Part shown: positions 17,001-24,781 of the stretch, in pieces
How the letters are laid out: every line of letters begins with the position of its first letter
Position numbering within the stretch: position 1 is the first letter of the stretch
From: an uncultured Clostridia bacterium
GTDB taxonomy: Bacteria > Bacillota > Clostridia > UBA1381
Direction: 5' to 3'
Assembly (NCBI GenBank): GCA_947624165.1
Contig: CANQJC010000017.1
Span: forward strand, 1 to 42,474
DNA: 42,474 nt
Program-made: the position numbers and the translations under genes
Notes under the pieces: generated by a model
Told to the model about the DNA's origin: nothing
Databases searched by the model: none
What the model saw: the letters and a program-made list of their open reading frames with translations, nothing else

Positions 17001-17031
17001 AGCGGTACTTGGCGCGGCGGTATCAAACTGA
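14023..17031 (+). CDS. Secreted PL11 rhamnogalacturonan lyase with CuAO-N-type and F5/8C (discoidin) domains
   Basis: 1002 residues from ATG 14023 (AAAGGAAG at 14011-14018); an upstream in-frame ATG at 13981 lies in the probable -10 and is less likely. Signal peptide about 1-25 (cleavage near ASA-AEA). The PL11 domain (about 45-660) has GDLDGDGEYEIV, DYDGDGKAEMACRTSDGT, GNHSMSAADVDYDGCDE and GHGDAQHVGDLDP. Two copper-amine-oxidase-N-like repeats follow (TLVPLRFIAEAFGATVNW about 716, TLVPLRALVESLGKKVYW about 801); these occur widely in secreted Firmicute proteins and probably bind the wall. The C-terminal discoidin-type domain (about 854-1002; ITTRWSGFG, LTVDLGSEQEVSGVAIAMW, ARYIRYNGDG) is likely a carbohydrate-binding module. 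It thus shares the catalytic fold of the lyase at 4619 but not its SLH anchor, and the two may act on different substrates or layers. Confidence 0.93.
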   Translation: MMRKNRIISAAVSVVMLLSAVSASAAEAGESLKVKDYPESAAATQKLIDARPDTLRPMEKLGRGAVAVKMDGYVYLSWRWLGTESADTKYNVYASVGSDWTKLNPEPLNATNYTALSDSYTVFKVVPVLNGSEDETSAETVTVWDKNYIDIPIKRPENNTVQGEEYTYSPSDASIGDLDGDGEYEIVLKWDPSNAKDAAQFGFTGECIIDAYEMDGTQMWRVNMGPNIRAGAHDTQFMVYDYDGDGKAEMACRTSDGTIAGDGTVIGDAEKNWAALNGGKNLMGPLYLTVFKGEDGSVIDTVDYDPQTQGTTESGQKWDVVTWGDAGGNRSERYLAAVAYLDGERPSMVFARGYYTGPEGDVGGRTVIAAFDLKDGKIVKKWRFDTLDYENKYIGQGNHSMSAADVDYDGCDELIYGSLAVDNDGTPMYSTGLGHGDAQHVGDLDPSRPGLEVYSCHEDSGSAYGYEMRDARTGEILYGERTSNDNGRGTSDDIDPAYPGAEGWSAAGVLTAADGTVISTAYTMSANFLAYWDSDLGREVQDGIYISKWNGETQKAETIFTASGCTAVNGTKANPSLTADMFGDWREEVMYPLKDGSALRIYTTTTPTPYRIPTLMHDIQYRMHVAYQNDCYNQPTHTSYYLGFDTNTVPVPMIYTVGDNAKNPDLSKKSWNVNDLYTGEKVELVVGTPTAVTDGQPIRIDNDSTDVVPVVDENDRTLVPLRFIAEAFGATVNWNADAQWQITVFTNDGKYVGMKVGETTYETGSYQGQTAGTPGSGAVSVVSDKQSLTMDTAPVIRDDRTLVPLRALVESLGKKVYWNNGLIVISDVDVDMTDEAAAERKSIIEKAPVPKKIEKVAINGVGEKYYDNQLDVYDVTASDNDGNVEAGAVDLDITTRWSGFGPNTLTVDLGSEQEVSGVAIAMWKGSERIYPFIIEYSADGENWKTALPKTQNTGESEEFEKYMFPETVKARYIRYNGDGATDPQKNYCHISEIAVLGAAVSN

Positions 17032-17035
17032 TATT

Positions 17036-17070
17036 AAAAAAGGAGCGTTCTTTTGCGAACGCTCCTTTTT
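17036..17070 (+). terminator. Intrinsic terminator of the second PL11 gene
   Basis: AAAAAGGAGCGTTC paired with GAACGCTCCTTTTT across a short loop, directly after the stop codon at 17029-17031. Confidence 0.92.
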
Positions 17071-17111
17071 GAGCTTTTATTTCCGCTCGTTCAATAAAAT
17101 GTATAAAAGTG

Positions 17112-17140
17112 TTGAAATTCACATAAAAACGTTATATAAT
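17112..17140 (+). promoter_or_regulatory. Promoter of purF
   Basis: TTGAAA (17112-17117), 17-nt spacer, TATAAT (17135-17140). The short leader to ATG 17205 carries AGGAAAGG and no visible riboswitch. Confidence 0.7.
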
Positions 17141-17204
17141 AATAGAGCGTAAAAAACTTATACAAAGCAAAGGCGTTTTGTTGTTAAAGGAAAGGTGTGG
17201 GATT

Positions 17205-18587
17205 ATGCCCTATAACAGTAAAATCGGCGAGGAATGCGGCGTATTTGCAATTTACGACCCTGAAGGAGACTGCGCGCGCAGCGCGTATTACGGCTTGTAC
17301 GCCCTCCAGCACAGGGGACAGGAAAGCTGCGGTATCGCGGTCAACAATAACCGCGACATAACGCATTACAAGGACATGGGACTTGTAAGCGACGTGTTTA
17401 ACGATGAAATACTCACAAAGCTCGACGGTAAAATGGCTGTCGGACACGTCCGTTATTCGACTACCGGCGAGAGCATGCGCGAAAACGCGCAGCCGCTCGT
17501 TTTGAGATATGTAAAGGGAAATATCGCGCTCGCGCACAACGGAAACCTTGTCAACAAGGACGCGCTTTCGGACGAGCTGAGCGTGACGGGAGCGATATTC
17601 CAGACTACCACCGACACCGAGATGATCGCGTATACGATAGCTAAGGAAAGACTTAAATCAAAGACGGTTGAGGAAGCCGTCGAAAAAACTATAAACCATC
17701 TCAAAGGCGCGTTTTCTCTGATAGTGATGAGCCCGCAGAAGCTCATCGCGGCGCGCGACCCGTGGGGGTTCAGACCGCTTTGTATGGGACGGCGCGGCGA
17801 CGCCGTCATCTTCGCGTCCGAGACGTGTGCTCTCGACAGCGTCGGAGCGGAATTTGTACGCGACATAGAACCGGGCGAAATCGTGGTCGTTAAAGACGGA
17901 GATATAAAAAGTATAAAAACGCACGTAGGGAAGAAGCCGCATACGATGTGCATATTCGAATACCTCTACTTCGCGCGTCCCGACAGCGTGATAGAAGGAC
18001 AGTCTGTGCACGATTCGCGTCTGCTCGCGGGAAAATATCTCGCAAGGGAACATCCCGCCGACGCGGACGTTGTGATAGGCGTTCCCGATTCGGGCTTGAG
18101 CGCGGCAATGGGATACGCGGCTGAATCGGGCATACCGTATGCGACCGGCTTTGTCAAGAATAAATACATAGGAAGAACATTTATCCAGCCGTCGCAGGCT
18201 ATGCGCGAAAACGCCGTAAGGATAAAGCTGAACGTGCTGAAAAGCACCGTCGAGGGCAAAAGAGTCGTCATGGTCGACGATACGATAGTCCGCGGCACGA
18301 CGTCAAAGCGCATAGTTTCGCTTCTGCGTAAATATGGCGCGAAGGAAGTCCACGTCCGTTCATCCGCGCCGCCGTTTAAATGGCCCTGCTATTTCGGGAC
18401 GGACATACCTTCACGTGATCAGCTTTTGGCGTGCCGCTACGACATGGACGGTATAAAAGAGCTTATAGGCGCGGACAGCATCGGATTCTTGAGCATCGAA
18501 TCGCTCAAAAAAATCATACCCGACGCGCACTGTCATTATTGCGACGGGTGCATCAGCGGGAAATATCCCGTTGAGGTCGATATATAA
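17205..18587 (+). CDS. purF: Amidophosphoribosyltransferase
   Basis: 460 residues from ATG 17205; an in-frame TTG at 17178 has a poorer site. First committed step of purine synthesis: PRPP plus glutamine to phosphoribosylamine. As in the Bacillus-type enzyme, a short propeptide (MPYNSKIGEE) precedes the nucleophile Cys11 in CGVFAIYD, freed by self-processing. Glutamine-site residues LQHRGQESCG, LAHNGNLVN and TTTDTEM are intact, as is the PRPP loop VVMVDDTIVRGTTSK. Cysteines in CIFEYLYF, WPCYF and HCHYCDGC fit the structural [4Fe-4S] cluster of this subclass. It stands in front of a PurF-like paralogue instead of the usual purL/purM genes, with no terminator seen between them. Confidence 0.96.
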   Translation: MPYNSKIGEECGVFAIYDPEGDCARSAYYGLYALQHRGQESCGIAVNNNRDITHYKDMGLVSDVFNDEILTKLDGKMAVGHVRYSTTGESMRENAQPLVLRYVKGNIALAHNGNLVNKDALSDELSVTGAIFQTTTDTEMIAYTIAKERLKSKTVEEAVEKTINHLKGAFSLIVMSPQKLIAARDPWGFRPLCMGRRGDAVIFASETCALDSVGAEFVRDIEPGEIVVVKDGDIKSIKTHVGKKPHTMCIFEYLYFARPDSVIEGQSVHDSRLLAGKYLAREHPADADVVIGVPDSGLSAAMGYAAESGIPYATGFVKNKYIGRTFIQPSQAMRENAVRIKLNVLKSTVEGKRVVMVDDTIVRGTTSKRIVSLLRKYGAKEVHVRSSAPPFKWPCYFGTDIPSRDQLLACRYDMDGIKELIGADSIGFLSIESLKKIIPDAHCHYCDGCISGKYPVEVDI

Positions 18588-18749
18588 AAACACAAGGCAC
18601 AAGCCGCGCTCGGAAATTCGCCGAGACAAGGAAAGCAGAACGCATACGTATTTTCTATACTTCAAGTTCTGTTTGACGCAGCAAGCGAAATTCAGAATAA
18701 ATTTCGCGGTCGGCAAATTTATTGGCGCGGCAAAACGAAAGGAGTTTTT

Positions 18750-20156
18750 ATGGGAGGAATCTTCGGAGTAATTTCTAAGAAGAACTGTGTGTATGATTTG
18801 TTTTTCGGCATAGACTATCATTCACACCTCGGCACAAAAAGAGGAGGTATGGTCGTATACGGCGAACACGGTTTCAACCGCGCGATACATAATATTGAAA
18901 ATTCGCCGTTCCGCACCAAATTCGAGCGTGACGTCGATGAAATGGAGGGCTTTTCCGGCATCGGCTGCATTTCCGATAACGAACCGCAGCCGCTTATCGT
19001 GCGTTCGCACCACGGCAGCTTCGCGCTGACGACGGTCGGCAGAATAAACAATATGGACGAGCTTGTGGAGCGCGCATACAAAAAGGGCGTGCCGCATTTC
19101 CTTGAAATGAGCGGCGGCAGCGTGAACCAGACGGAGCTTGTGGCGGCGATAATAAACCAGGAGGAAAATATTGTCGACGGTATCCGTCTCGCGCAGGAGC
19201 TTATAGAAGGCTCGATGTCTATGCTTATTCTTACGCCCGACGGTATTTACGCCGCGCGCGACAGACTTGGCAGGACCCCGATCATTATCGGCAAAAAAAA
19301 GGACGCGATGTGCGCGTCGTTTGAAAGCTTCGCGTTTTTGAATCTCGGTTACACGGGCTGCAAGGAGCTTGGACCGGGCGAGATCGTGCTTGTCACGCCG
19401 GAGGAAGCGAGAACCGTATCGCCCGCGCGTGAGGAAACGAAAATATGCTCCTTCCTGTGGGTATATTATGGATACCCGCCTTCGAGCTACGAGGGCGTAA
19501 ACGTTGAAGAAATGCGCTATAACTGCGGAAAAAAGATAGCCGGACGCGACAGCGTAAAGCCCGACATGGTAGCGGGCGTTCCCGATTCGGGTACGGCTCA
19601 CGCGATAGGCTACGCGAACGAATCGGGCATACCGTTTTCAAGACCGTTTATCAAATATACTCCGACGTGGCCGCGCTCGTTCATGCCGCAGAAGCAGACG
19701 CAGAGAAACTTTATCGCCAAGATGAAGCTTATTCCCGTGAAGGAGCTTATCCACGACAAGAGCCTGCTGCTCATAGACGACTCCATCGTGCGCGGTACGC
19801 AGCTCAGAGAAACGACTGAATTTCTCTATGCCAGCGGAGCGAAGGAGGTACATATACGTCCGGCTTGCCCGCCGATAATGTTCGGCTGCAAGTACCTGAA
19901 CTTTTCACGTTCGAAATCCGATTTGGATTTGATAGCCAGACGCACGATACGCGCGCGCGAGGGCGACGATGTTTCCGAGGAGATCCTCAGAGACTACGCA
20001 GATCCCGAAAGCACAAACTACAAGGAGCTTGTGGACGAGATGTGCCGCGAGCAAAACTTCACGTCGCTCATGTATAACAGACTTGACGATATGATCGACG
20101 CGATAGGACTTCCCGAATGTAAGCTTTGCACGTATTGCTGGAACGGAAAGGAATAA
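18750..20156 (+). CDS. PurF paralogue with an inactive glutaminase site
   Basis: 468 residues, homologous to PurF along its whole length. The N-terminus reads MGGIFGV, so the nucleophile Cys of MCGIFG is Gly; the HNGN loop is replaced (TTVGRINN) and the glutamine-binding Asp of TTTDTE becomes Gln (VNQTE). The phosphoribosyltransferase half is kept: GVPDSGTAHAIGYANESGIPF, RSFMPQKQTQR and the PRPP loop LLLIDDSIVRGTQLRE. Cysteines corresponding to the Fe-S cluster remain (CSFLW, FGCKYL, CKLCTYC). Such paralogues are known from other Clostridia, but I know of no assigned function; ammonia-dependent synthesis, another PRPP reaction, or regulation of PurF are possible. The 162-bp gap from purF contains two small hairpins (CTCGG/CCGAG at 18609-18625; GCGAAATT/AATTTCGC at 18685-18707) without T-tracts. 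AAAGGAG precedes the ATG. Confidence 0.92.
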   Translation: MGGIFGVISKKNCVYDLFFGIDYHSHLGTKRGGMVVYGEHGFNRAIHNIENSPFRTKFERDVDEMEGFSGIGCISDNEPQPLIVRSHHGSFALTTVGRINNMDELVERAYKKGVPHFLEMSGGSVNQTELVAAIINQEENIVDGIRLAQELIEGSMSMLILTPDGIYAARDRLGRTPIIIGKKKDAMCASFESFAFLNLGYTGCKELGPGEIVLVTPEEARTVSPAREETKICSFLWVYYGYPPSSYEGVNVEEMRYNCGKKIAGRDSVKPDMVAGVPDSGTAHAIGYANESGIPFSRPFIKYTPTWPRSFMPQKQTQRNFIAKMKLIPVKELIHDKSLLLIDDSIVRGTQLRETTEFLYASGAKEVHIRPACPPIMFGCKYLNFSRSKSDLDLIARRTIRAREGDDVSEEILRDYADPESTNYKELVDEMCREQNFTSLMYNRLDDMIDAIGLPECKLCTYCWNGKE

Positions 20157-20158
20157 AC

Positions 20159-20191
20159 AAAAACGGGGACGGATTTTCCGCCCTCGTTTTT
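20159..20191 (+). terminator. Intrinsic terminator after the purF pair
   Basis: AAAACGGGGACGG / CCGCCCTCGTTTTT with one G-T pair and one mismatch, TTTT loop, directly after the stop codon. Confidence 0.8.
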
Positions 20192-20248
20192 CTTTTGACA
20201 TAGACATAATTTTGCCGCGCGAAAACGCCTTTTGCGCCAACATTTGCA

Positions 20249-20285
20249 TTGACAATACACACTGTATAATGTTATAATAATGTTA
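20249..20285 (+). promoter_or_regulatory. Promoter and possible operator of the GH105 gene
   Basis: TTGACA (20249-20254), 18-nt spacer, TATAAT (20273-20278). The octamer TAATGTTA occurs at 20267-20274 and 20278-20285, 11 bp (one helical turn) apart, across the -10 element, which suggests a regulator binding site. Ribosome site AAGGAGAGG precedes ATG 20313. Confidence 0.6.
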
Positions 20286-20312
20286 ACAATATAAAAAAAG
20301 GAGAGGAAAAAG

Positions 20313-22469
20313 ATGGGATACTATTTTGATGACAGCGTAAGCATAAACGCGTATGAAGGCGTCGAACCTAAGGCGATAATTTCATCTCTCGCCCATAGAT
20401 ACGTGGGACAGAATCTCAAGCACGGACTTTATTACCGCGCATATACCAACAACGGTATTGTCCGCACGACTGATTACAGATACCTTGTCGATTTCAACAA
20501 AATCTTTCCCGACGCGAAGGATAAGGACTGCGTATGGGCGTTCGCCTGCACGTACAGCGCGGGCAAAGCCAACTTCGGCTTCGATATCAACTGCTTCGGA
20601 CCGATGGTCATGTACGTAAACGGCGAAGTCGTCTACAAATCGGATATATTCAAGGAAAGATATTCGGAGACCTCGACGCGTATATTCTTCGACGTCGATC
20701 CCGGCTGGAACGATATCAGAATACAGTTCAAAAAAACGAAGGCGGGCTTCGGTGCGCAGTTCGGAACCTGGATAGGCAAGTGGGATTTCTACACCATTAT
20801 GCCCACCAAGGAGCGCATCGGACAGGAGGGCTTCGTGTTCACAGAGCTTGTGGGCGACGATTATGAGCCGGAATTTGAGATCGGTATGAGCGAGAAGGAT
20901 TTCGGAAAGAAGCTCTATCCCGACCGCGAATGGAGTCCCGAGGAAATGAAAAAGGGACAGCTCACCCGTATGTACGGCACTCCCGAGGGACGTTACGCCG
21001 TCGGATATACAAAGGCATTTTTCGACGATATAAAAGACACAAAGCATAAATTCACGCTCGAGACAAAGGGCGAGACGACCGTATATATAAATAAGAAGGA
21101 AGCGTTCACATCGAAGGGCGGCAGCGAAACGTTCGAAGCCGAGCTTCCGTTCGGAACGTACGACATTTACGTAAAGTGCTTATGCTCCGGCTCCGACTGG
21201 GGATTCACGCTGACCTGCCCCGACGCGAAATTCGAAAACGCGGCGAGGGTAAAGGGTACGGACGACGTATGGATGTATATAGGTACGTTCGACGCGGATT
21301 ACGATTTCCCGTTCGACAAAGCGTCGGATATGCTGCACGTTGTCGGCGAACCGAAAACGTACTGGAGACTTGACGCGCCCGACACGTTTGTGAGACCGTA
21401 TAACGAAAACTCACTTTTCGGAAAGTGGAATTACCCGCTGGGCGTAACGATGTACGGACTTCTTCATACGGCTATGCTTATCGGTTCTCAAGACATTCAG
21501 GATTACATAAAGGACCACGTTCAGCTCTGCATAGACACGCTTGAGTACGCGCTCTGGGATAAGGAGCAGTACGGCGGCGCGACGGGTATCCACAACCTTC
21601 TCACGAGTATCGACAGCCTTGACGACTGCGGCTCGTTCGCGTCGATGATGCTTGAGGTACATAAATATCTCGGACTTAAGGACGTGAAAAAGGTAGCCGA
21701 TTACGTCGGCGACTATATCTTCAATCATCAGGCGAGACTTGAGGACGGAACCTTCTACCGTAAGGAAATGATGCATCATTTCCATAATCAGACCATGTGG
21801 GCGGACGACCTTTACATGAGCGTGCCGTTCCTTACGAGATATTACGAGTTCACGGGCGACCAAAAATATATAGACGACGCCGCGAATCAATTCTTCGGTT
21901 TCAAGAAACGTCTTTTCATGCCCGAGGAAAAAATCATGTCCCACGTATATGATTTTAAGTACGACACAAAAACCAACGTGCCTTGGGGACGCGGCAACGG
22001 CTGGGTCGTTTTCTCCATGACCGAGCTTCTGGAAAAGCTTCCCGAAAATCATGCGAAGAAGGACGACCTCATTGAAATGCTCAACACCCTTTGCGAGGGA
22101 TATCTCGCTCTTCAGGACAAGGACGGTATGTGGCATCAGGTGCTCAACGATTGGGATTCCTATCCCGAAACGTCATGCACGTCCATGTTTATTTACGCGT
22201 TCTCACGCGGCGTGCGTTTCGGCTGGCTCAAAAACCCCGAAAAATACGTAAAGTCGATTTTTAAGGCGTGGGAAGCGATTTCAAGGACGAGCGTGGACAG
22301 AGACGGAAACGTTTACGGCGTTTGCCGCGGCAGCGAGTTCTCGTTCATACCCGATTATTACAAGTACGAGCTCGGCTGGAACCTCAACGACACGCACGGA
22401 ACGGGCATAGTAATGCTCGCCGGAATAGAGATAATAAGAATAAGCGAATTTCTTGCCGAAAAAAATTAG
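20313..22469 (+). CDS. GH105-type unsaturated rhamnogalacturonyl hydrolase, cytoplasmic, with N-terminal beta domain
   Basis: 718 residues, no signal peptide or membrane segment. The C-terminal half (about 365-718) is an alpha/alpha barrel of the GH88/GH105 group (YteR/YesR type): NQTMWADDLYMSVPFL carries the probable general acid/base Asp498, followed by VPWGRGNGWVVFSM, MWHQVLNDWDSYPETSCTSMFIYAFSRGV and DTHGTGIVMLAG. The N-terminal ~330 residues form beta-rich segments (NGEVVYKSDIF; TTVYINKKEAF; GTYDIYVKC) resembling beta-sandwich modules not present in the ~370-residue YteR. Family activity: hydration-driven release of the unsaturated galacturonyl end from rhamnogalacturonan oligosaccharides made by PL11 lyases. 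It precedes the importer genes but ends at its own terminator, so it is separately transcribed. Confidence 0.88.
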   Translation: MGYYFDDSVSINAYEGVEPKAIISSLAHRYVGQNLKHGLYYRAYTNNGIVRTTDYRYLVDFNKIFPDAKDKDCVWAFACTYSAGKANFGFDINCFGPMVMYVNGEVVYKSDIFKERYSETSTRIFFDVDPGWNDIRIQFKKTKAGFGAQFGTWIGKWDFYTIMPTKERIGQEGFVFTELVGDDYEPEFEIGMSEKDFGKKLYPDREWSPEEMKKGQLTRMYGTPEGRYAVGYTKAFFDDIKDTKHKFTLETKGETTVYINKKEAFTSKGGSETFEAELPFGTYDIYVKCLCSGSDWGFTLTCPDAKFENAARVKGTDDVWMYIGTFDADYDFPFDKASDMLHVVGEPKTYWRLDAPDTFVRPYNENSLFGKWNYPLGVTMYGLLHTAMLIGSQDIQDYIKDHVQLCIDTLEYALWDKEQYGGATGIHNLLTSIDSLDDCGSFASMMLEVHKYLGLKDVKKVADYVGDYIFNHQARLEDGTFYRKEMMHHFHNQTMWADDLYMSVPFLTRYYEFTGDQKYIDDAANQFFGFKKRLFMPEEKIMSHVYDFKYDTKTNVPWGRGNGWVVFSMTELLEKLPENHAKKDDLIEMLNTLCEGYLALQDKDGMWHQVLNDWDSYPETSCTSMFIYAFSRGVRFGWLKNPEKYVKSIFKAWEAISRTSVDRDGNVYGVCRGSEFSFIPDYYKYELGWNLNDTHGTGIVMLAGIEIIRISEFLAEKN

Positions 22470-22485
22470 TCAAATTGAACAAAGC

Positions 22486-22516
22486 AAAAATGACGAGCGA
22501 AGGCTCGTCATTTTTC
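22486..22516 (+). terminator. Intrinsic terminator of the GH105 gene
   Basis: AAAAATGACGAGC / GCTCGTCATTTTT, GAAG loop, 17 bp after the stop codon. Confidence 0.93.
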
Positions 22517-22570
22517 TATCGTTAAATTGAACAAAAAATCACTGTTTTTTTTATAGCTTTTGCAAGGATT

Positions 22571-22584
22571 TAATGATATCATTA
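22571..22584. promoter_or_regulatory. Perfect 14-bp palindrome upstream of the importer operon
   Basis: TAATGATATCATTA, fully self-complementary, about 95 bp upstream of the importer -35. It could bind an activator or repressor. The surrounding 22520-22818 gap is strongly AT-rich, holds the promoter at 22679 and shows no gene. Confidence 0.4.
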
Positions 22585-22678
22585 TTTATGACATTCTAAA
22601 TATATTTTGCTTTAATGGTTATTTTATATAAAAGAACAAAATTTTTTTATAGATTTTGCAATTTATTCACAAAAACTA

Positions 22679-22707
22679 TTGCAAATCTGACCCAAATAAG
22701 CTATAAT
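22679..22707 (+). promoter_or_regulatory. Promoter of the ABC importer operon
   Basis: TTGCAA (22679-22684), 17-nt spacer, TATAAT (22702-22707). A small hairpin AAGCC-TGC-GGCTT (about 22716-22728) opens the roughly 105-nt leader, which ends with GGGAGG before ATG 22819. Confidence 0.7.
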
Positions 22708-22818
22708 ATATTTATAAGCCTGCGGCTTTTGTGCAAATTGTGTATATATATCGCATATTTATATATTTTCTGCATAAACCGCGGCAAATTCAGTAAACTT
22801 TTTTAGGGAGGGTCAACT

Positions 22819-23805
22819 ATGGCTAAAGCTCAGAAGGTTGCGCTTTCACCGGAAGAGAAAGCGGAAATCTCAAGAAAGAGAAAGGCGCAGATTTTTAGAG
22901 ACAGATGGGTTTATCTGTTGCTGCTGCCCGGATTTTTGTATTTTATCATCTTCAAGATCGTGCCTATGTGGGGTATTTTGATAGCTTTTAAAGATTACTA
23001 TCCGACCACGCATTTCTTCGGCGCGGGTCTTACGAAAAACTGGATAGGTTTTGACAACTTCGTTCAGTTCCTGACCGACTCAAGCTTCTGGCAGCTTCTC
23101 AAAAACACGCTGATAATCTCGGGTATGAACATCTTGTTCTTCTTCCCGCTTCCGATTATCCTCGCGCTGCTTTTGAACGAAATGAAAGTACAGTGGTACA
23201 AGAAAGTCGCTCAGACGCTCGTATACGTACCTCACTTCGTATCAATGGTTGTCATCGCGTCTATCACGTTCATGCTTGTCAAGACTCCGTCTTCGGCTGC
23301 ACAGAGCGGCGGTGCTCTTTATGAGATCATAAAAAGGCTCACCGGCAAAGAAATGAACGCTCTCGGCGGCGGCTGGGCAATTTATTGGGTATTGCTTATT
23401 CAGAACATCTGGAAAGAGACAGGTTGGGGAACGATCATCTTCCTGGCGGCTCTCGCGGGTGTTGACGTTGAGCAGTACGAAGCGGCTATCGTTGACGGCG
23501 CGAATCGTTTCCAGCAGCTTATTTACATAACGTTGCCCGCGATCACCGGCACGATAGTTACGATGTTTATCCTGCGTATGGGCAGCGTGCTTGACACAGG
23601 TTTCGAGCAGATCATCCTTATGCAGAACACGCTGAACAGACAGAACTCGGAAACCTTCGATACATACGTTTATCAGTATGGTAGAGTTGAGGGTAACTAC
23701 GGTTACACGACGGCTATCAGCTTGTTCAAGTCGATAATCAGTATCATATGTATTCAGACGGCTAACAGACTTGCCAAAAAAGCGGGTCAGACAGGCTTGT
23801 TCTAA
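22819..23805 (+). CDS. Sugar ABC transporter permease, LplB/YteP type
   Basis: 328 residues, carbohydrate-type (CUT1) inner-membrane permease of the LplB family. A basic N-terminal tail (RKRKAQIFRDRW) precedes six predicted membrane segments beginning VYLLLLPGFLYFIIFKIVP; the conserved cytoplasmic EAA loop is EQYEAAIVDGANRFQQLIYITLP. It pairs with the permease starting 19 bp downstream and the lipoprotein after that. In Bacillus the YteP-YtcP-YtcQ set imports rhamnogalacturonan oligosaccharides and borrows the shared ATPase MsmX; the neighbouring PL11 and GH105 genes support the same substrate here. No ATPase is encoded in this operon. Confidence 0.94.
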   Translation: MAKAQKVALSPEEKAEISRKRKAQIFRDRWVYLLLLPGFLYFIIFKIVPMWGILIAFKDYYPTTHFFGAGLTKNWIGFDNFVQFLTDSSFWQLLKNTLIISGMNILFFFPLPIILALLLNEMKVQWYKKVAQTLVYVPHFVSMVVIASITFMLVKTPSSAAQSGGALYEIIKRLTGKEMNALGGGWAIYWVLLIQNIWKETGWGTIIFLAALAGVDVEQYEAAIVDGANRFQQLIYITLPAITGTIVTMFILRMGSVLDTGFEQIILMQNTLNRQNSETFDTYVYQYGRVEGNYGYTTAISLFKSIISIICIQTANRLAKKAGQTGLF

Positions 23806-23824
23806 GAAGGGAGGAAGAGTAATT

Positions 23825-24706
23825 ATGATAAGTATAAAAAGAAGAAGTATCGGCGACATTATCGGCGATATCGTGATTTATGCGATAGTTACTTTGCTCG
23901 CTATATTGATGGTAATACCGTTCATATACGTTATAGCGGCGTCTTTCGCAAAGGAAAGTGAAATTCAGACAAGACCTATATTCTTCATTCCCGAAAACCC
24001 GACGCTCGACGCTTACAAGGAAGTGTTCGACCCGAGGGGAATGGGTGCGACGGTTCTTCGTTCGCTGTTGATTTCACTCGGCGTAACGCTCATAGGTACG
24101 CTTATAAATCTGTTCTGTACGACAACGATGGCTTACGGACTTTCAAGACCGAAGCTTATCGGTAAAAAGCCGCTCCTTAACATGGTACTGCTTACGATGG
24201 TATTCGGCGGCGGCATGATCCCCCTGTTCCTCGTTGTTAAGGGATTGGGATTGTACGATACATATGCGGCTCTCATTCTTCCGGGTGCGATAAGCGCGTA
24301 CAACATGCTTATAGTAAGAAACTTCTTTATAGAGCTTCCCGCGGAGCTTGAGGAAGCGGCGGCGATAGACGGCTGTACGGAAATCGGAATTTTCGCGAAG
24401 ATCGCTCTTCCGCTTTCGATGCCGGTGCTTGCCACATTCGGTCTGTTCTACGCGGTTGGACACTGGAACAACTACTTCGGTGCTCTTATGTATTTGAACG
24501 ACTCGAAGAAGTATCCGTTCCAGCTCGTTCTGAGAAACCTCGTAATGCAGACGCAGGACAATTCGACCAGTATGGACGAATTACCGCCGGAGGACACGCT
24601 GAAGATGGCGGTTATCGTTATCGGTACCGTTCCTATCCTCTGCGTATATCCGTTCCTGCAAAAGCACTTTGCTGCGGGCGTTATGGTCGGCGCGGTTAAG
24701 GGTTAA
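23825..24706 (+). CDS. Sugar ABC transporter permease, LplC/YtcP type
   Basis: 293 residues from ATG 23825 (ribosome site GGGAGG at about 23809-23814); an upstream in-frame start at 23771 would overlap the first permease and is unlikely. Second CUT1 permease: six predicted membrane segments starting IVIYAIVTLLAILMVIPFIYVIAASF; EAA loop ELEEAAAIDGCTEIGIFAKIALP; C-terminus FLQKHFAAGVMVGAVKG is typical of the LplC/YtcP group. Forms the translocation pore with the preceding gene product; the ATP-hydrolysing subunit must come from elsewhere in the genome. Confidence 0.94.
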   Translation: MISIKRRSIGDIIGDIVIYAIVTLLAILMVIPFIYVIAASFAKESEIQTRPIFFIPENPTLDAYKEVFDPRGMGATVLRSLLISLGVTLIGTLINLFCTTTMAYGLSRPKLIGKKPLLNMVLLTMVFGGGMIPLFLVVKGLGLYDTYAALILPGAISAYNMLIVRNFFIELPAELEEAAAIDGCTEIGIFAKIALPLSMPVLATFGLFYAVGHWNNYFGALMYLNDSKKYPFQLVLRNLVMQTQDNSTSMDELPPEDTLKMAVIVIGTVPILCVYPFLQKHFAAGVMVGAVKG

Positions 24707-24781
24707 TTATCAAAGTGAATTATTGCGGGTATCCGCTTAATTTAAGAAAAATACAAAATGTATTTTAAGGAGGAAAACAAA

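Noticed and set aside
18685-18707. Hairpin between the two purF-like genes as a terminator
   Set aside because: Perfect 8-bp stem but AT-rich and without a T-tract; read-through from purF remains likely.
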